Positions 48,477 through 56,945 of a stretch of DNA of 64,000 nt are shown in pieces. The DNA is taken from the NCBI RefSeq assembly GCF_900099835.1, contig NZ_FNKP01000002.1:186001-250000 (forward strand). Direction: 5' to 3'. Each line of letters opens with the position of its first letter. Position 1 is the stretch's first letter. Under the pieces are notes generated by a model that saw only the letters and a list, made by a program, of their open reading frames with translations, did no database searches and was not told the origin of the DNA. This DNA comes from Paraburkholderia fungorum (GTDB lineage: Bacteria; Pseudomonadota; Gammaproteobacteria; Burkholderiales; Burkholderiaceae). Made by a program: the position numbers and the translations under genes.

Positions 48477-50219
48477 GTGCCAGACAAGCTCAAACAACTC
48501 GCCGATCTGCGCAGCCAGCGCTGGCTCGCTCCCGACGACATGCGTTCGTTCGCGCATCGTCAGCGCCTGCAGCAGATGGGCTTGCGCCGCGAAGAATTCA
48601 TGACGCGGCCGGTGATCGGCATCGTCAATACGTGGAGCGATCTTTCGCCGTGTCACGCGCATATGCGCGAGCGCGCGGAGGCCGTGAAGCGCGGCATCCT
48701 GATGGCGGGCGGCATGCCGTTCGAACTGCCCGCGATGTCGCTCGGCGAGGTCATGGTCAAGCCGACCACGATGATCTACCGCAACCTGCTCGCGATCGAA
48801 ACCGAGGAACTGCTGCGCTCGCTGCCGATCGACGGCGCGGTGCTGATGGGCGGCTGCGACAAGACTACGCCGGGTTTGCTGATGGGCGCGTTGTCGGCGG
48901 ATCTGCCGTGCATCTTCGTGCCGGCGGGGCCGATGCTCAGCGATCGTCATCGCGGACAGGTGGTCGGCGCGGGCACGCATACCAAGAAGTTCTGGGACGA
49001 ATACGTCGCGGGCAATCTGGAGCAGCCCGAATGGATCTCGCTCGAAGCGCGTATGACGCGCGCGCCGGGCACCTGCAACACGATGGGCACGGCGAGCACG
49101 ATGACCTCCATCGTCGAGGCGATGGGCTTCACGCTGCCCGGCGCGACCAGCATTCCGGCGATGGATTCCGCGCATACACGGATGTGCTCGGCGAGCGGCG
49201 AGCGCATTGTCGGCATGGTGTGGGAAGACCTGAAGCCGAGCCGCTTCTTCATTCGCGCGGCGGTCGAGAACGGCATCGTCGCGTATATGGCGTTAGGCGG
49301 CTCCACCAACGCGGCCATTCACACGATTGCGATTGCGGGGCGCGGCAATGTCGACCTGACGCTCGATGAGATCGCGCGCGTCGGCGCGAACATTCCGGTG
49401 CTGGCCGACGTGTTCCCGTCGGGCGCGCGTCTGATGGAAGACTTCTATTACGCGGGCGGCCTGCCTGCGCTGCTGTCGGAATTGAAGCCGCGTCTGTCGC
49501 TCGATTGCATGAGCGTGAACGGCAAGACGCTCGGCGACAACCTCGCGGCGTTCGAAGCGGGCCAGCGTCCGCAGAACGAGGACGCGATTCGTCCGCTGAA
49601 CAATCCGGTGACCGAAGGCGCGGCGCTCGGCGTGCTGCGCGGCAACCTTGCGCCGTCTGGCGCGGTGATCAAGCCGAGCGCGGCGAGCCCGCATCTGCTG
49701 AAGCATCGTGGCCGCGCGCTGGTGTTCGATTCGATCGCGGAAATGAACGCACAGATTCACGCGCCCGATCTCGACGTCGATGCCGACACCGTGCTTGTGT
49801 TGCGAGGCGGCGGCCCGATCGGCGCGCCGGGCATGCCCGAGTGGGGCAATCTGCCGATCCCGAAGAAGCTGCTCGCAGCGGGCGTGCGCGACATGCTGCG
49901 TATTTCCGATGCACGCATGAGCGGCACGCACTACGGCACCTGCGTGCTGCACGTCGCGCCGGAAGCGGCGGCGGGCGGCCCGCTCGCGCTGATCCGCACC
50001 GGCGACATCATCGAGCTCGATGTGGAAGCCGGGCGTCTCGACGTGCTGCTTTCCGTCGAAGAACTGGCGAGCCGCCGCGAAAGCTGGCGCGCTCCGCCGA
50101 AGGCACGTCAGCGCGGCTATATCCGCCTCTATGTCGATCACGTCACGCAGGCCGACAAGGGCTGCGACTTCGATTTTCTGGCCGGCTTCGAAGAACCGGT
50201 CGAACCGCCCATCTTCTGA
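48477..50219 (+). CDS. IlvD/Edd-family dehydratase, probable 6-deoxy-6-sulfogluconate dehydratase
   Basis: Iron-sulfur dehydratase of 580 residues in the IlvD/Edd family, closest in form to pentonate/hexonate dehydratases. Cluster cysteines are Cys59 (LSPCHAHM), Cys127 (GGCDKTTPG) and Cys200 (PGTCNTMGT), and the Mg-binding lysine region follows. In the sulfo-ED route it turns sulfogluconate into 2-keto-3,6-dideoxy-6-sulfogluconate. The start is GTG at 48477, 19 bp after the exporter; no strong ribosome site is visible, so coupling to the upstream gene is likely. The exact substrate is inferred from the cluster. Confidence 0.87.
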   Translation: MPDKLKQLADLRSQRWLAPDDMRSFAHRQRLQQMGLRREEFMTRPVIGIVNTWSDLSPCHAHMRERAEAVKRGILMAGGMPFELPAMSLGEVMVKPTTMIYRNLLAIETEELLRSLPIDGAVLMGGCDKTTPGLLMGALSADLPCIFVPAGPMLSDRHRGQVVGAGTHTKKFWDEYVAGNLEQPEWISLEARMTRAPGTCNTMGTASTMTSIVEAMGFTLPGATSIPAMDSAHTRMCSASGERIVGMVWEDLKPSRFFIRAAVENGIVAYMALGGSTNAAIHTIAIAGRGNVDLTLDEIARVGANIPVLADVFPSGARLMEDFYYAGGLPALLSELKPRLSLDCMSVNGKTLGDNLAAFEAGQRPQNEDAIRPLNNPVTEGAALGVLRGNLAPSGAVIKPSAASPHLLKHRGRALVFDSIAEMNAQIHAPDLDVDADTVLVLRGGGPIGAPGMPEWGNLPIPKKLLAAGVRDMLRISDARMSGTHYGTCVLHVAPEAAAGGPLALIRTGDIIELDVEAGRLDVLLSVEELASRRESWRAPPKARQRGYIRLYVDHVTQADKGCDFDFLAGFEEPVEPPIF

Positions 50220-50244
50220 ATTCACAGCATTCACAGGTTACGTC

Positions 50245-51081
50245 ATGACTCAAAGAATCAAGCAGGACCCCACGCGCAATGCGTTCCGTGATGCGTTGAA
50301 AGCACCGGCCGGCACCAGCACGATGCGTGCAAAACCGCTCGGCACATGGTTGATGGCGGGGTCCGCGGCGAGCGCGGAGGCGTTCGGTCATGCAGGCTTC
50401 GACTGGCTGCTGATCGACATGGAACACGTGCCGCTCGAATTCACCGACGTGCTGCATCTGTTGCAAGCGGTCGATTGCGGCGGCGCCGCGCCGATCGTGC
50501 GTCTGGCGAAAACCGACCCGACGCTCGCCAAGCGCGCGCTCGACATGGGCGCGCCGACGTTGATGTTCCCGTTCGTGCAGAGCGTGGAGGAAGCGCGTGC
50601 GGCGGTCGCATCGACCAAGTTCCCGCCGCTCGGAACGCGGGGTTTTGCCGCGATGCATCGCGCTAGCCGCTATGGCACGTGGAGCGAATTCGGCCGGCGT
50701 GCGAACGAAGCGACCGCGTGCATCCTGCAACTGGAAACGCCGGAAGCGATTGCGCAACTCGAAGCAATCGCCGCCGTGCCCGGCGTGGATGCGCTGTTCG
50801 TCGGGCCGGGCGATCTGTCCGCGGCGATGGGCAAGATCGGCAATCTCGCCGATGCCGACGTGCGTGCGGCGCTGGCCGATTGCGCGCGTCGCGCGAACGC
50901 GATCGGCATGCCGATCGGCATCGTCGGACCGACGCCCGCGATGGTGCGCGAGTTCATCGAAATGGGCTACGACTTCGTGGCTATCGCGTCGGACATGGGC
51001 ATGATGATGCGTCAGGCCAACGCGTTCATCGCCGAACTGACGCAGACGCAAGTCGCCGCCGATGCAGGCGGCCCGTACTGA
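50245..51081 (+). CDS. HpcH/HpaI-family aldolase, probable KDSG aldolase
   Basis: Class II pyruvate aldolase of 278 residues. The catalytic His61 and metal residues lie in LLIDMEHVPLEF (58-65); other marks are QLETPEAIAQLE and FVGPGDLSAAMG. In this locus it would split the keto-deoxy sulfogluconate into pyruvate and 3-sulfolactaldehyde. Related enzymes act on 2-keto-3-deoxy sugar acids, so the sulfonated substrate is inferred. ATG 50245 gives the proper family N-terminus; the frame is open upstream inside the dehydratase gene. The next gene starts 2 bp after its stop. Confidence 0.88.
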   Translation: MTQRIKQDPTRNAFRDALKAPAGTSTMRAKPLGTWLMAGSAASAEAFGHAGFDWLLIDMEHVPLEFTDVLHLLQAVDCGGAAPIVRLAKTDPTLAKRALDMGAPTLMFPFVQSVEEARAAVASTKFPPLGTRGFAAMHRASRYGTWSEFGRRANEATACILQLETPEAIAQLEAIAAVPGVDALFVGPGDLSAAMGKIGNLADADVRAALADCARRANAIGMPIGIVGPTPAMVREFIEMGYDFVAIASDMGMMMRQANAFIAELTQTQVAADAGGPY

Positions 51082-51083
51082 TC

Positions 51084-51977
51084 ATGACGGACGCTCACAC
51101 CCTGCTCGCATTGACGAGCGACGTCTGGCAGATACGGCTCGCGCCTTCGCTGGGCGGATCGATTATCGATGCGCGGTGGCGCGGCCACGACGTACTCCGG
51201 CCGACCACCGACGAGCAACTCGCGTTGAACAACGCGCGCAAGACGGCGTGCTATCCGCTGGTGCCGTTTTCGAATCGTGTGGGCTTCGGCCAGTTCGAGT
51301 TCGACGGCGAGAAGCACACGTTGCACGCGAATTTTCCGGGTGAACCGCACGCGGTTCACGGCGTTGGGTTTCAGCGCGCGTGGTACGTCGGCGAGCACAG
51401 CGATAGTGCGATCGACATGCATCTGACGCACACGCCTGATCGCTCGTGGCCGTTTGCGTTTGCCGCGCGTCAGCGCATTCGCATCGACGACGACAGGTTG
51501 ATGCTGACGCTGAGCGTGACCAATCTCGACAAACGTCGTGCGCCTTGCGGTCTCGGCTGGCATCCGTTTTTTCCGCTCGATACCGCCGCTGGAAAAACCC
51601 GGCTCGCGACCGAATGGGACGCGATGCTCGTCAGCGGCCCCGATCAGCTGCCGCGTGAGCGGGTCGAGCCGCCCGCATTACCCGCGCTCGACGACACCGT
51701 GGTCGATAACTGCTTTACCGGCTGGAACCGCCGCGCGTCGATCGATACGCCGCATCACCACATTCGCGTCGACGCCAGCGACACGCTGCGCTGCATCGTG
51801 CTGTTCCGGCCCGAAGGTCAGCCGTTTTTTGCGTTCGAACCCGTCAGTCATCCGAACAATGCGCTGAATGGTATCGAACCGTCGATGCATGTGCTCGAAC
51901 CCGGCGCGACGCTCGAAGGCGAAATCGCGCTGACGCTCTCGCCCCGCACAACCGATTCTTTAAGGACATCAGCATGA
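51084..51977 (+). CDS. Aldose 1-epimerase family protein, probable sulfoquinovose mutarotase
   Basis: Galactose mutarotase-like protein of 297 residues. A catalytic His is in PHAVHGVGFQRAW (His92), the second in LGWHPFFPLD, and the C-terminal FEPVSHPNNALN matches the family. It would interconvert alpha- and beta-sulfoquinovose after the glycosidase acts, feeding the dehydrogenase. ATG 51084 lies 2 bp after the aldolase stop, and its own stop overlaps the dehydrogenase start (ATGA). Confidence 0.87.
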   Translation: MTDAHTLLALTSDVWQIRLAPSLGGSIIDARWRGHDVLRPTTDEQLALNNARKTACYPLVPFSNRVGFGQFEFDGEKHTLHANFPGEPHAVHGVGFQRAWYVGEHSDSAIDMHLTHTPDRSWPFAFAARQRIRIDDDRLMLTLSVTNLDKRRAPCGLGWHPFFPLDTAAGKTRLATEWDAMLVSGPDQLPRERVEPPALPALDDTVVDNCFTGWNRRASIDTPHHHIRVDASDTLRCIVLFRPEGQPFFAFEPVSHPNNALNGIEPSMHVLEPGATLEGEIALTLSPRTTDSLRTSA

Positions 51978-52783
51978 AAGCCTCACGGCCAATCTATCCG
52001 GGCCTCGCGGGCCAGGTCGCGTTCATTTCCGGCGGCGCGTCGGGAATCGGCGAGGCGCTTGTCGAAGCGTTCTGGGAGCAGGGCGCGCAGGTCGCGTTCT
52101 GCGATATCGACAGTGATGCGGGCAACGCATTGTGCGAGCGACTCGCCGCGACCTCCGCCACCGACACACAGGTCGCGCGTCTGAAGCCATGGTTCGCTGT
52201 GTGCGACGTACGCGACATCGACGCCTATCGCGTCGTGCTCGACGACGCAGCGCGCGCACTAGGGCCGATCCGTACGCTGGTCAACAACGCGGGCCGCGAT
52301 ACGCGTCACGCGCTGGACGATCTGTCGGTCGACATGTGGCACGACATGCTCGCCGTGAACCTCACGCATCACGTGTTCGCAACGCAGCGCGTGGCCCCGG
52401 GGATGCAGGCGGCCGGCGGCGGTGCGATCGTCAATCTCGGCTCGATTTCGTGGTTGCGCGGGCGTCCCAATCTGATCGGCTATACCGCGTCGAAGGCGGC
52501 GATTTCCGGCATCACGCGCACGCTCGCGCGCGAACTTGGTGAGCACGATATTCGCGTGAATGCCGTGCTGCCCGGCGCGGTCGTGACCGAACGGCAGAGC
52601 GCGTTGTGGCGCGATGCCGCCGCCGATCAGCAGTTTATCGATCTGCAATGCCTGAAGTTTCGCGTCGAGCCGTCGCATATCGCCGATTCGGTGCTGTTCC
52701 TCGCAAGTCCGCAAGCGGCTGCGATCACCGGGCAGAACCTGCTGGTCGATGCGGGGCTCGCGCAGGTGTCGGTAGTGGGCTGA
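51974..52783 (+). CDS. SDR-family dehydrogenase, probable sulfoquinovose dehydrogenase
   Basis: Classical short-chain dehydrogenase of 269 residues. The NAD site is SGGASGIGEA (19-28) with Asp44 in AFCDID favouring NAD over NADP; NNAG is at 104, and the catalytic set is Ser157, Tyr170 and Lys174 (YTASK). In sulfo-ED this step oxidises sulfoquinovose to the lactone, the first committed reaction. The substrate comes from context. It is the last gene of the tightly packed run and is followed by a hairpin terminator. Confidence 0.88.
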   Translation: MKASRPIYPGLAGQVAFISGGASGIGEALVEAFWEQGAQVAFCDIDSDAGNALCERLAATSATDTQVARLKPWFAVCDVRDIDAYRVVLDDAARALGPIRTLVNNAGRDTRHALDDLSVDMWHDMLAVNLTHHVFATQRVAPGMQAAGGGAIVNLGSISWLRGRPNLIGYTASKAAISGITRTLARELGEHDIRVNAVLPGAVVTERQSALWRDAAADQQFIDLQCLKFRVEPSHIADSVLFLASPQAAAITGQNLLVDAGLAQVSVVG

Positions 52784-52809
52784 AGGCGGCCTGAAAAGTG
52801 AGTGGAAAA

Positions 52810-52827
52810 GCGGGCTAAAAAGCCCGC
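52810..52827 (+). terminator. Terminator-like hairpin after the SDR gene
   Basis: GCGGGCT-AAAA-AGCCCGC is a perfect 7-bp stem 26 nt after the stop, followed within 10 nt by GTTTGTT. It may end the main transcript or reduce read-through into the porin gene. Confidence 0.65.
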
Positions 52828-52887
52828 CGAAGTTTGTTCGCGTGATTCAAAAAAACAGAAAAAAGACAGCAGTTTGGAGACGCATTG

Positions 52888-54018
52888 ATGACATACGAAA
52901 ACAGGCAGTCACGGTATCGCACGAAACAGAACGACAAGAGCTTGAGAAAAGGCCTGGCGCTTTATGCCTTCACGGCCGGATGCGCGTTGCTGGGCGCGCA
53001 CACGGCGCACGCGCAATCGAGCGTCACGCTATACGGTATCGTCGATTCGGCGGTGCAGTACGGCAAGTTCAACAGCACCGTCTCGCCGACCGCGATGGCC
53101 GCGAGCGGCAACCTCCAGGCGTCGCGTTTCGGTTTTCGCGGCAGCGAAGATCTGGGGCAGGGGTATCGCGCGAACTTCCAGCTCGAAACGGGCTTTAATA
53201 CCTACACGGGCGTGGGCGGCGGTTCGACGCTGTTCAACCGGGGCGCGTCGGTCGGCCTGTCGAGCACGCGCTACGGCAGCATCGACGCGGGTGAGTTGTA
53301 TCTGCCGATTTACTGGGTGTTTCTCGCGTCGGACGTCGCTACGTATGGTCTGTCGAACCCGGCGGCGATCATGTCGCTTCAGCACAGTTCCACGCTCGGC
53401 AAGTCGGGCACCGGTGGCTTCTATCCGAATGCAGTGCGTTACCGGACTCCGGCGACACTGGGCGGATTGTCGGCGGAAATCGGTTATTCGTTCGGTTCGC
53501 AGAACACATCGGGTCAAACCGTCGACGGACGCAATATCGGCATGAACGTCCAGTACGCGAAGAACGGGCTGCTGCTCGGTTATGGCTTCAATCGCTACCA
53601 GTACTACGCGAACACGAGCACGCTGACGGCGTCGTCACAACTGACGCAGGTGGCGACCGCGACGTATCAGATCGGCAATAACGTGATCGGTGCCAACTAC
53701 GTGTACTCGAAGCGCACCGATGCGACCGCGTGGTTTGCTTCGTCGTTTCTGCTGAACGCGAAAATTCCGGCGGGTCCGGGCGATATCGAAATCGGTGTCG
53801 CGCGCCGGATCGAGAACGCCGAGGCGCGCGCGATGGCTTATAACGTCGGCTATGTGTACTACCTGTCGAAGCGCACGCAACTGTACGGCTATGCGTCGAT
53901 GATCTCGAACAACAGTCACTCGACGCAGGGCTTCGGATTGCTGAACTCGACGTACGCGACCGTGACGCCGGGCTTCGATCCGTGGGTGGTGACGGCGGGG
54001 TTGCGGACGTCGTTCTGA
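52888..54018 (+). CDS. Gram-negative porin at the end of the sulfoquinovose cluster
   Basis: Outer-membrane porin of 376 residues, burkholderial OmpC-like. The N-terminus is long for a signal (about 43 residues: basic stretch, then GLALYAFTAGCALLGAHTAHA, cleaved before QSSVTLYG). The mature part is a 16-strand barrel ending in Phe (AGLRTSF). ATG 52888 has GGAGA 7 nt upstream; a TTG one codon earlier is not needed. Its position suggests entry of sulfoquinovosyl glycerol or similar anionic sugars; no LacI operator was seen just before it. Confidence 0.88.
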   Translation: MTYENRQSRYRTKQNDKSLRKGLALYAFTAGCALLGAHTAHAQSSVTLYGIVDSAVQYGKFNSTVSPTAMAASGNLQASRFGFRGSEDLGQGYRANFQLETGFNTYTGVGGGSTLFNRGASVGLSSTRYGSIDAGELYLPIYWVFLASDVATYGLSNPAAIMSLQHSSTLGKSGTGGFYPNAVRYRTPATLGGLSAEIGYSFGSQNTSGQTVDGRNIGMNVQYAKNGLLLGYGFNRYQYYANTSTLTASSQLTQVATATYQIGNNVIGANYVYSKRTDATAWFASSFLLNAKIPAGPGDIEIGVARRIENAEARAMAYNVGYVYYLSKRTQLYGYASMISNNSHSTQGFGLLNSTYATVTPGFDPWVVTAGLRTSF

Positions 54019-54138
54019 AGTGACCATATCGACATGACCATGGAAATCGCGGACCAGTTGCGCTAGTCTCCAGCGTGCGCCGAATTGACCGGCGCTACCG
54101 GACGAGTCCGGGAAAAACAACCATGGGGACGTTTCGCG

Positions 54139-55383
54139 ATGTCGGACCAAAGCGGTAGTCAATCTGTCACGCTGCCCGAGCGGGCCGGCAATCAATCGGC
54201 ATTGCGCCAGGTTGCGGCTTCGCGGTTTTTTCTCGGCGCAACGATTGCGATGTTTCTGTCGGGGCTCGGCACGTCGGCGGCGGCACCGCAGATCGTGCCC
54301 TTCCTCGTGAAAGAACTCGGCGCGTCGCTGCCGCTCGCCGGGTTTTATTATCTGACCAGTCTTGCCGCTCCGTTCGCCGGATATTTCGTCGGCCGTTACT
54401 CTGATCGCACGGGCAATCGCCTCGGTCTGTTTCGCGTATGCGCCGTCGCGGGTTTTCTAGGTTGGGCGGGGCTGGCGCTTTCCACGTCGGTCTGGGTGCC
54501 GTTCGTCCTCGCTGTCGTTTTGCTGGCTGTTTCCGGTGCAACAGCCTCGCAGATTTTTGCGGCCGTTCACGATGAACTCAGCGAGAAGCCCGGCGACGCA
54601 AATGAGAGCGTGGTCGCCATCATCCGTATGGCGCTGACCGGTGGATGGATCGTTGGACCTGTGCTGGGCGCGTGGGTGGCGGCTGCGTACGGCCTGCGCC
54701 CGATGCTCTGGATGACCGCCATCTGCCTGCTTCTGCAGATCGCCCCTCTCGGCACGCTGAACCCCGTCGGCAAGCTCAAGCCGCAGCAGACGGGTGACGC
54801 GGCGCGTCACACCGGTCTGCGCGCGATGCTTCCCCTGCTGGCCTTCACGGCGCTCTTCGTCCTTGTCTATGCCGGCGAACCCGTGAAATACGGATTCCTG
54901 CTGATCTACATGGAGGAGCAACTCAAGCTGAGTCCGGCCGTGCGCGGAGCGGTCATCGGCATACAGCCGTTTATCGAACTGCTGATCATGCCGTTCAGCA
55001 TCGGACTGGGACGCAGGCTCGGCAACGTGTGGTTGATGTGTATCGCCGCCGCGATGGGGATATTCGCCAATCTCTGCTTCGCGCTGTGGCCGTCCGCAGC
55101 GGGCATGTTCGCCGGACAGATTCTCATGGGCGGTGTCTGGGGCATATTCATGGTCTTGGGGATCATCGTGGCGCAGCGCCTGCTTCCCGACGCGGTAGCG
55201 ACGGCGTCGGCCATCTTCATGAGTTCGACGGCGCTTGCATCGGCGTTGGGCGGCATGACGGGCGGCTTCGGCGTTGCATGGCTGGGCCTTCCGAATGTCT
55301 TCCTGCTGCCCGCCCTTTTCAGCGGTATGGCCGTTATCGGACTGGCGCTCATGGCGCGCACTGAACGCTTCAAGTTGTCCTGA
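54139..55383 (+). CDS. MFS transporter resembling SetA/SetB sugar efflux proteins
   Basis: Inner-membrane protein of 414 residues with 12 predicted helices. The stretch IIRMALTGGWIVGPVLGAWVAA and the loop VGRYSDRTGNRLGLF match the Set sugar-efflux group, which relieves sugar-phosphate stress by exporting sugars. It lies 120 bp after the porin and could belong to the sulfoquinovose locus as a safety valve, but no operator or overlap proves this. ATG 54139 with upstream GGGGAC was chosen over an earlier in-frame start. Confidence 0.78.
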   Translation: MSDQSGSQSVTLPERAGNQSALRQVAASRFFLGATIAMFLSGLGTSAAAPQIVPFLVKELGASLPLAGFYYLTSLAAPFAGYFVGRYSDRTGNRLGLFRVCAVAGFLGWAGLALSTSVWVPFVLAVVLLAVSGATASQIFAAVHDELSEKPGDANESVVAIIRMALTGGWIVGPVLGAWVAAAYGLRPMLWMTAICLLLQIAPLGTLNPVGKLKPQQTGDAARHTGLRAMLPLLAFTALFVLVYAGEPVKYGFLLIYMEEQLKLSPAVRGAVIGIQPFIELLIMPFSIGLGRRLGNVWLMCIAAAMGIFANLCFALWPSAAGMFAGQILMGGVWGIFMVLGIIVAQRLLPDAVATASAIFMSSTALASALGGMTGGFGVAWLGLPNVFLLPALFSGMAVIGLALMARTERFKLS

Positions 55384-55426
55384 TCTCGGCGGCGGGCTCA
55401 AGTCGAACCGGCTTGGCGAGATCCGT

Positions 55427-56350
55427 TCATCGTCCCTGCGTGCTGGCAGGAATCGCGCGACGTGCGTCCAGATTTCGCTGACGCAGCGCTTCGGTCGATT
55501 CGCCGGCACCGTCCGCGCGCCATCCCGGCGGCAGGATCACGTAGCAGATGGCAGTCCACACGCTGCCCGCCGATCCGATGTCGCGCGCAAGGCTGACCCA
55601 ATGTTCGAATTCGATCACTAGCGGATTGCGCGAGCGGGTCGGTGTCGTCAGTCCGTAGCGGCACGGTTCGTCTTCGCGTTCTTCGACGTAGGTGCCGAAC
55701 AGGCGGTCGAATATCACGAGTACGCCGCCGAAGTTCGCATCGAGATAATCGACGTTCGACGCATGGTGAACGCGATGCGCTGAAGGCGTGTTGAACACGT
55801 ATTCGAGCCAGCCGAGTTTCGGCGTCCAGGTGTTGTGCAGCCAGAACTGATAGAGCAGGTTGAAACTCAGCGTGGCCAGCACGATTTCCGGGCGCACGCC
55901 GAGCCACACGAGCGGCGCGAAAAATATCGCCGAGCCGGTCAGTTTGCCGGTCAGTCCGAGCCGGTACGCAGAGGAAAGCGTCAGTTGATTCGGCGAATGA
56001 TGAACTGCATGCGTCGCCCAGAAAAAGCGGATTCGATGCGACGCGCGGTGGTACCAGTAGTAGCAGAATTCCTGGCCGATAAAGAGCAGCAACAGCGTCA
56101 GCGCGCTGTTGAGCGTCACGGTAAACAGCCGGTGATCCCAGGCGAACGCGAATACCGGCGCCGCGAGCGAAAGCGGCAGCAGCGCGAGCAGCTTGCGACC
56201 GGCGACGTCGGCGAGTGAAATCCACACCTCGTACCAGTCGAAAGGCGCGGCGCTGCTGCGCTGTTTGCAGGTGAGCACGCAGGCTTCGATCAGCGAGACG
56301 CCGATCACGAATAACGTGACGCAAAGCGAGATTTTTCCAAGGTTCATCAT
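55427..56350 (-). CDS. Sterol desaturase/fatty acid hydroxylase family membrane protein
   Basis: Di-iron membrane oxygenase-family protein of about 307 residues with four or more hydrophobic segments. The three histidine motifs are present: YYWYHRASHR, FFWATHAVHHSPNQL and SAHRVHHASN, followed by FDRLFGTYVEERE. Members hydroxylate or desaturate lipids or alkyl chains; the substrate is unknown. The start at 56350 (MMNLGK) lacks a strong ribosome site and an earlier start is possible. It is convergent with the MFS gene, 43 bp apart. Confidence 0.85.
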   Translation of the reverse strand: MMNLGKISLCVTLFVIGVSLIEACVLTCKQRSSAAPFDWYEVWISLADVAGRKLLALLPLSLAAPVFAFAWDHRLFTVTLNSALTLLLLFIGQEFCYYWYHRASHRIRFFWATHAVHHSPNQLTLSSAYRLGLTGKLTGSAIFFAPLVWLGVRPEIVLATLSFNLLYQFWLHNTWTPKLGWLEYVFNTPSAHRVHHASNVDYLDANFGGVLVIFDRLFGTYVEEREDEPCRYGLTTPTRSRNPLVIEFEHWVSLARDIGSAGSVWTAICYVILPPGWRADGAGESTEALRQRNLDARRAIPASTQGR

Positions 56351-56945
56351 GGCGGGCAGATAACGGAGTGAGATGGGACGCGTCGTCTGCGGGACATGAC
56401 TGCTGGCGCGTCGGGTGAAGGCAATGTAGTGGGCTGCCCGGCGAAAGGCCATGCGGAAACTGTGTCGCCGGATGTCATGAAAATGCAGAGGCGCTCGAAG
56501 CCTCCGGCGGCGTGGGCCGCGAGAGGGCGGCGCGCTGGAGCGTGTAATACGGCGACATCTTCTGGATGGGATTCTTGAGGGCGAGGTGCCGCGAGGCAGG
56601 CGCGGTAACCACGTCAGCCAACGACGTGCCAGATACAACCCAGGGAATTTCCGAAGGGAAACGAGGTTTCTCTTCGTGTCGTTCTTCGGCAAGCATCCGG
56701 GCTTGCTTAAAAAAATAGAATCGCCAGCGCGGAGACCGGTTTCTACCCGCAGCCGGAGAATGACGGCCACCTCCCGTCAAGCGCAGTCAGCCAAGCTTTT
56801 CGAGGAAAATCAACGGTTTGCGCGTGACCGTGGCGTCTCATCCCAGCTCTTTATGGCTGGATGCTCCACCTTGCCGCCATAAAAACCCCCGTGTATAGTT
56901 TCCGAACTTACTGTTGTTTCGTATCGGAAATTAAAGGGGTTTTTC
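56351..56945. other. Intergenic region upstream of the ALDH7 gene
   Basis: About 595 bp with no supportable gene. It ends in two inverted repeats, each with an 18-nt spacer: TTTATGGC/GCCATAAA (56850-56857 and 56876-56883) and TTTCCGA/TCGGAAA (56899-56905 and 56924-56930). The second lies 15 bp before the ALDH start, where an operator or leader hairpin would act. Confidence 0.5.

Noticed and set aside
56475..56882. Short frames on both strands in the gap before the ALDH7 gene
   Set aside because: They overlap one another, have poor codon use and no domain or good start signal.
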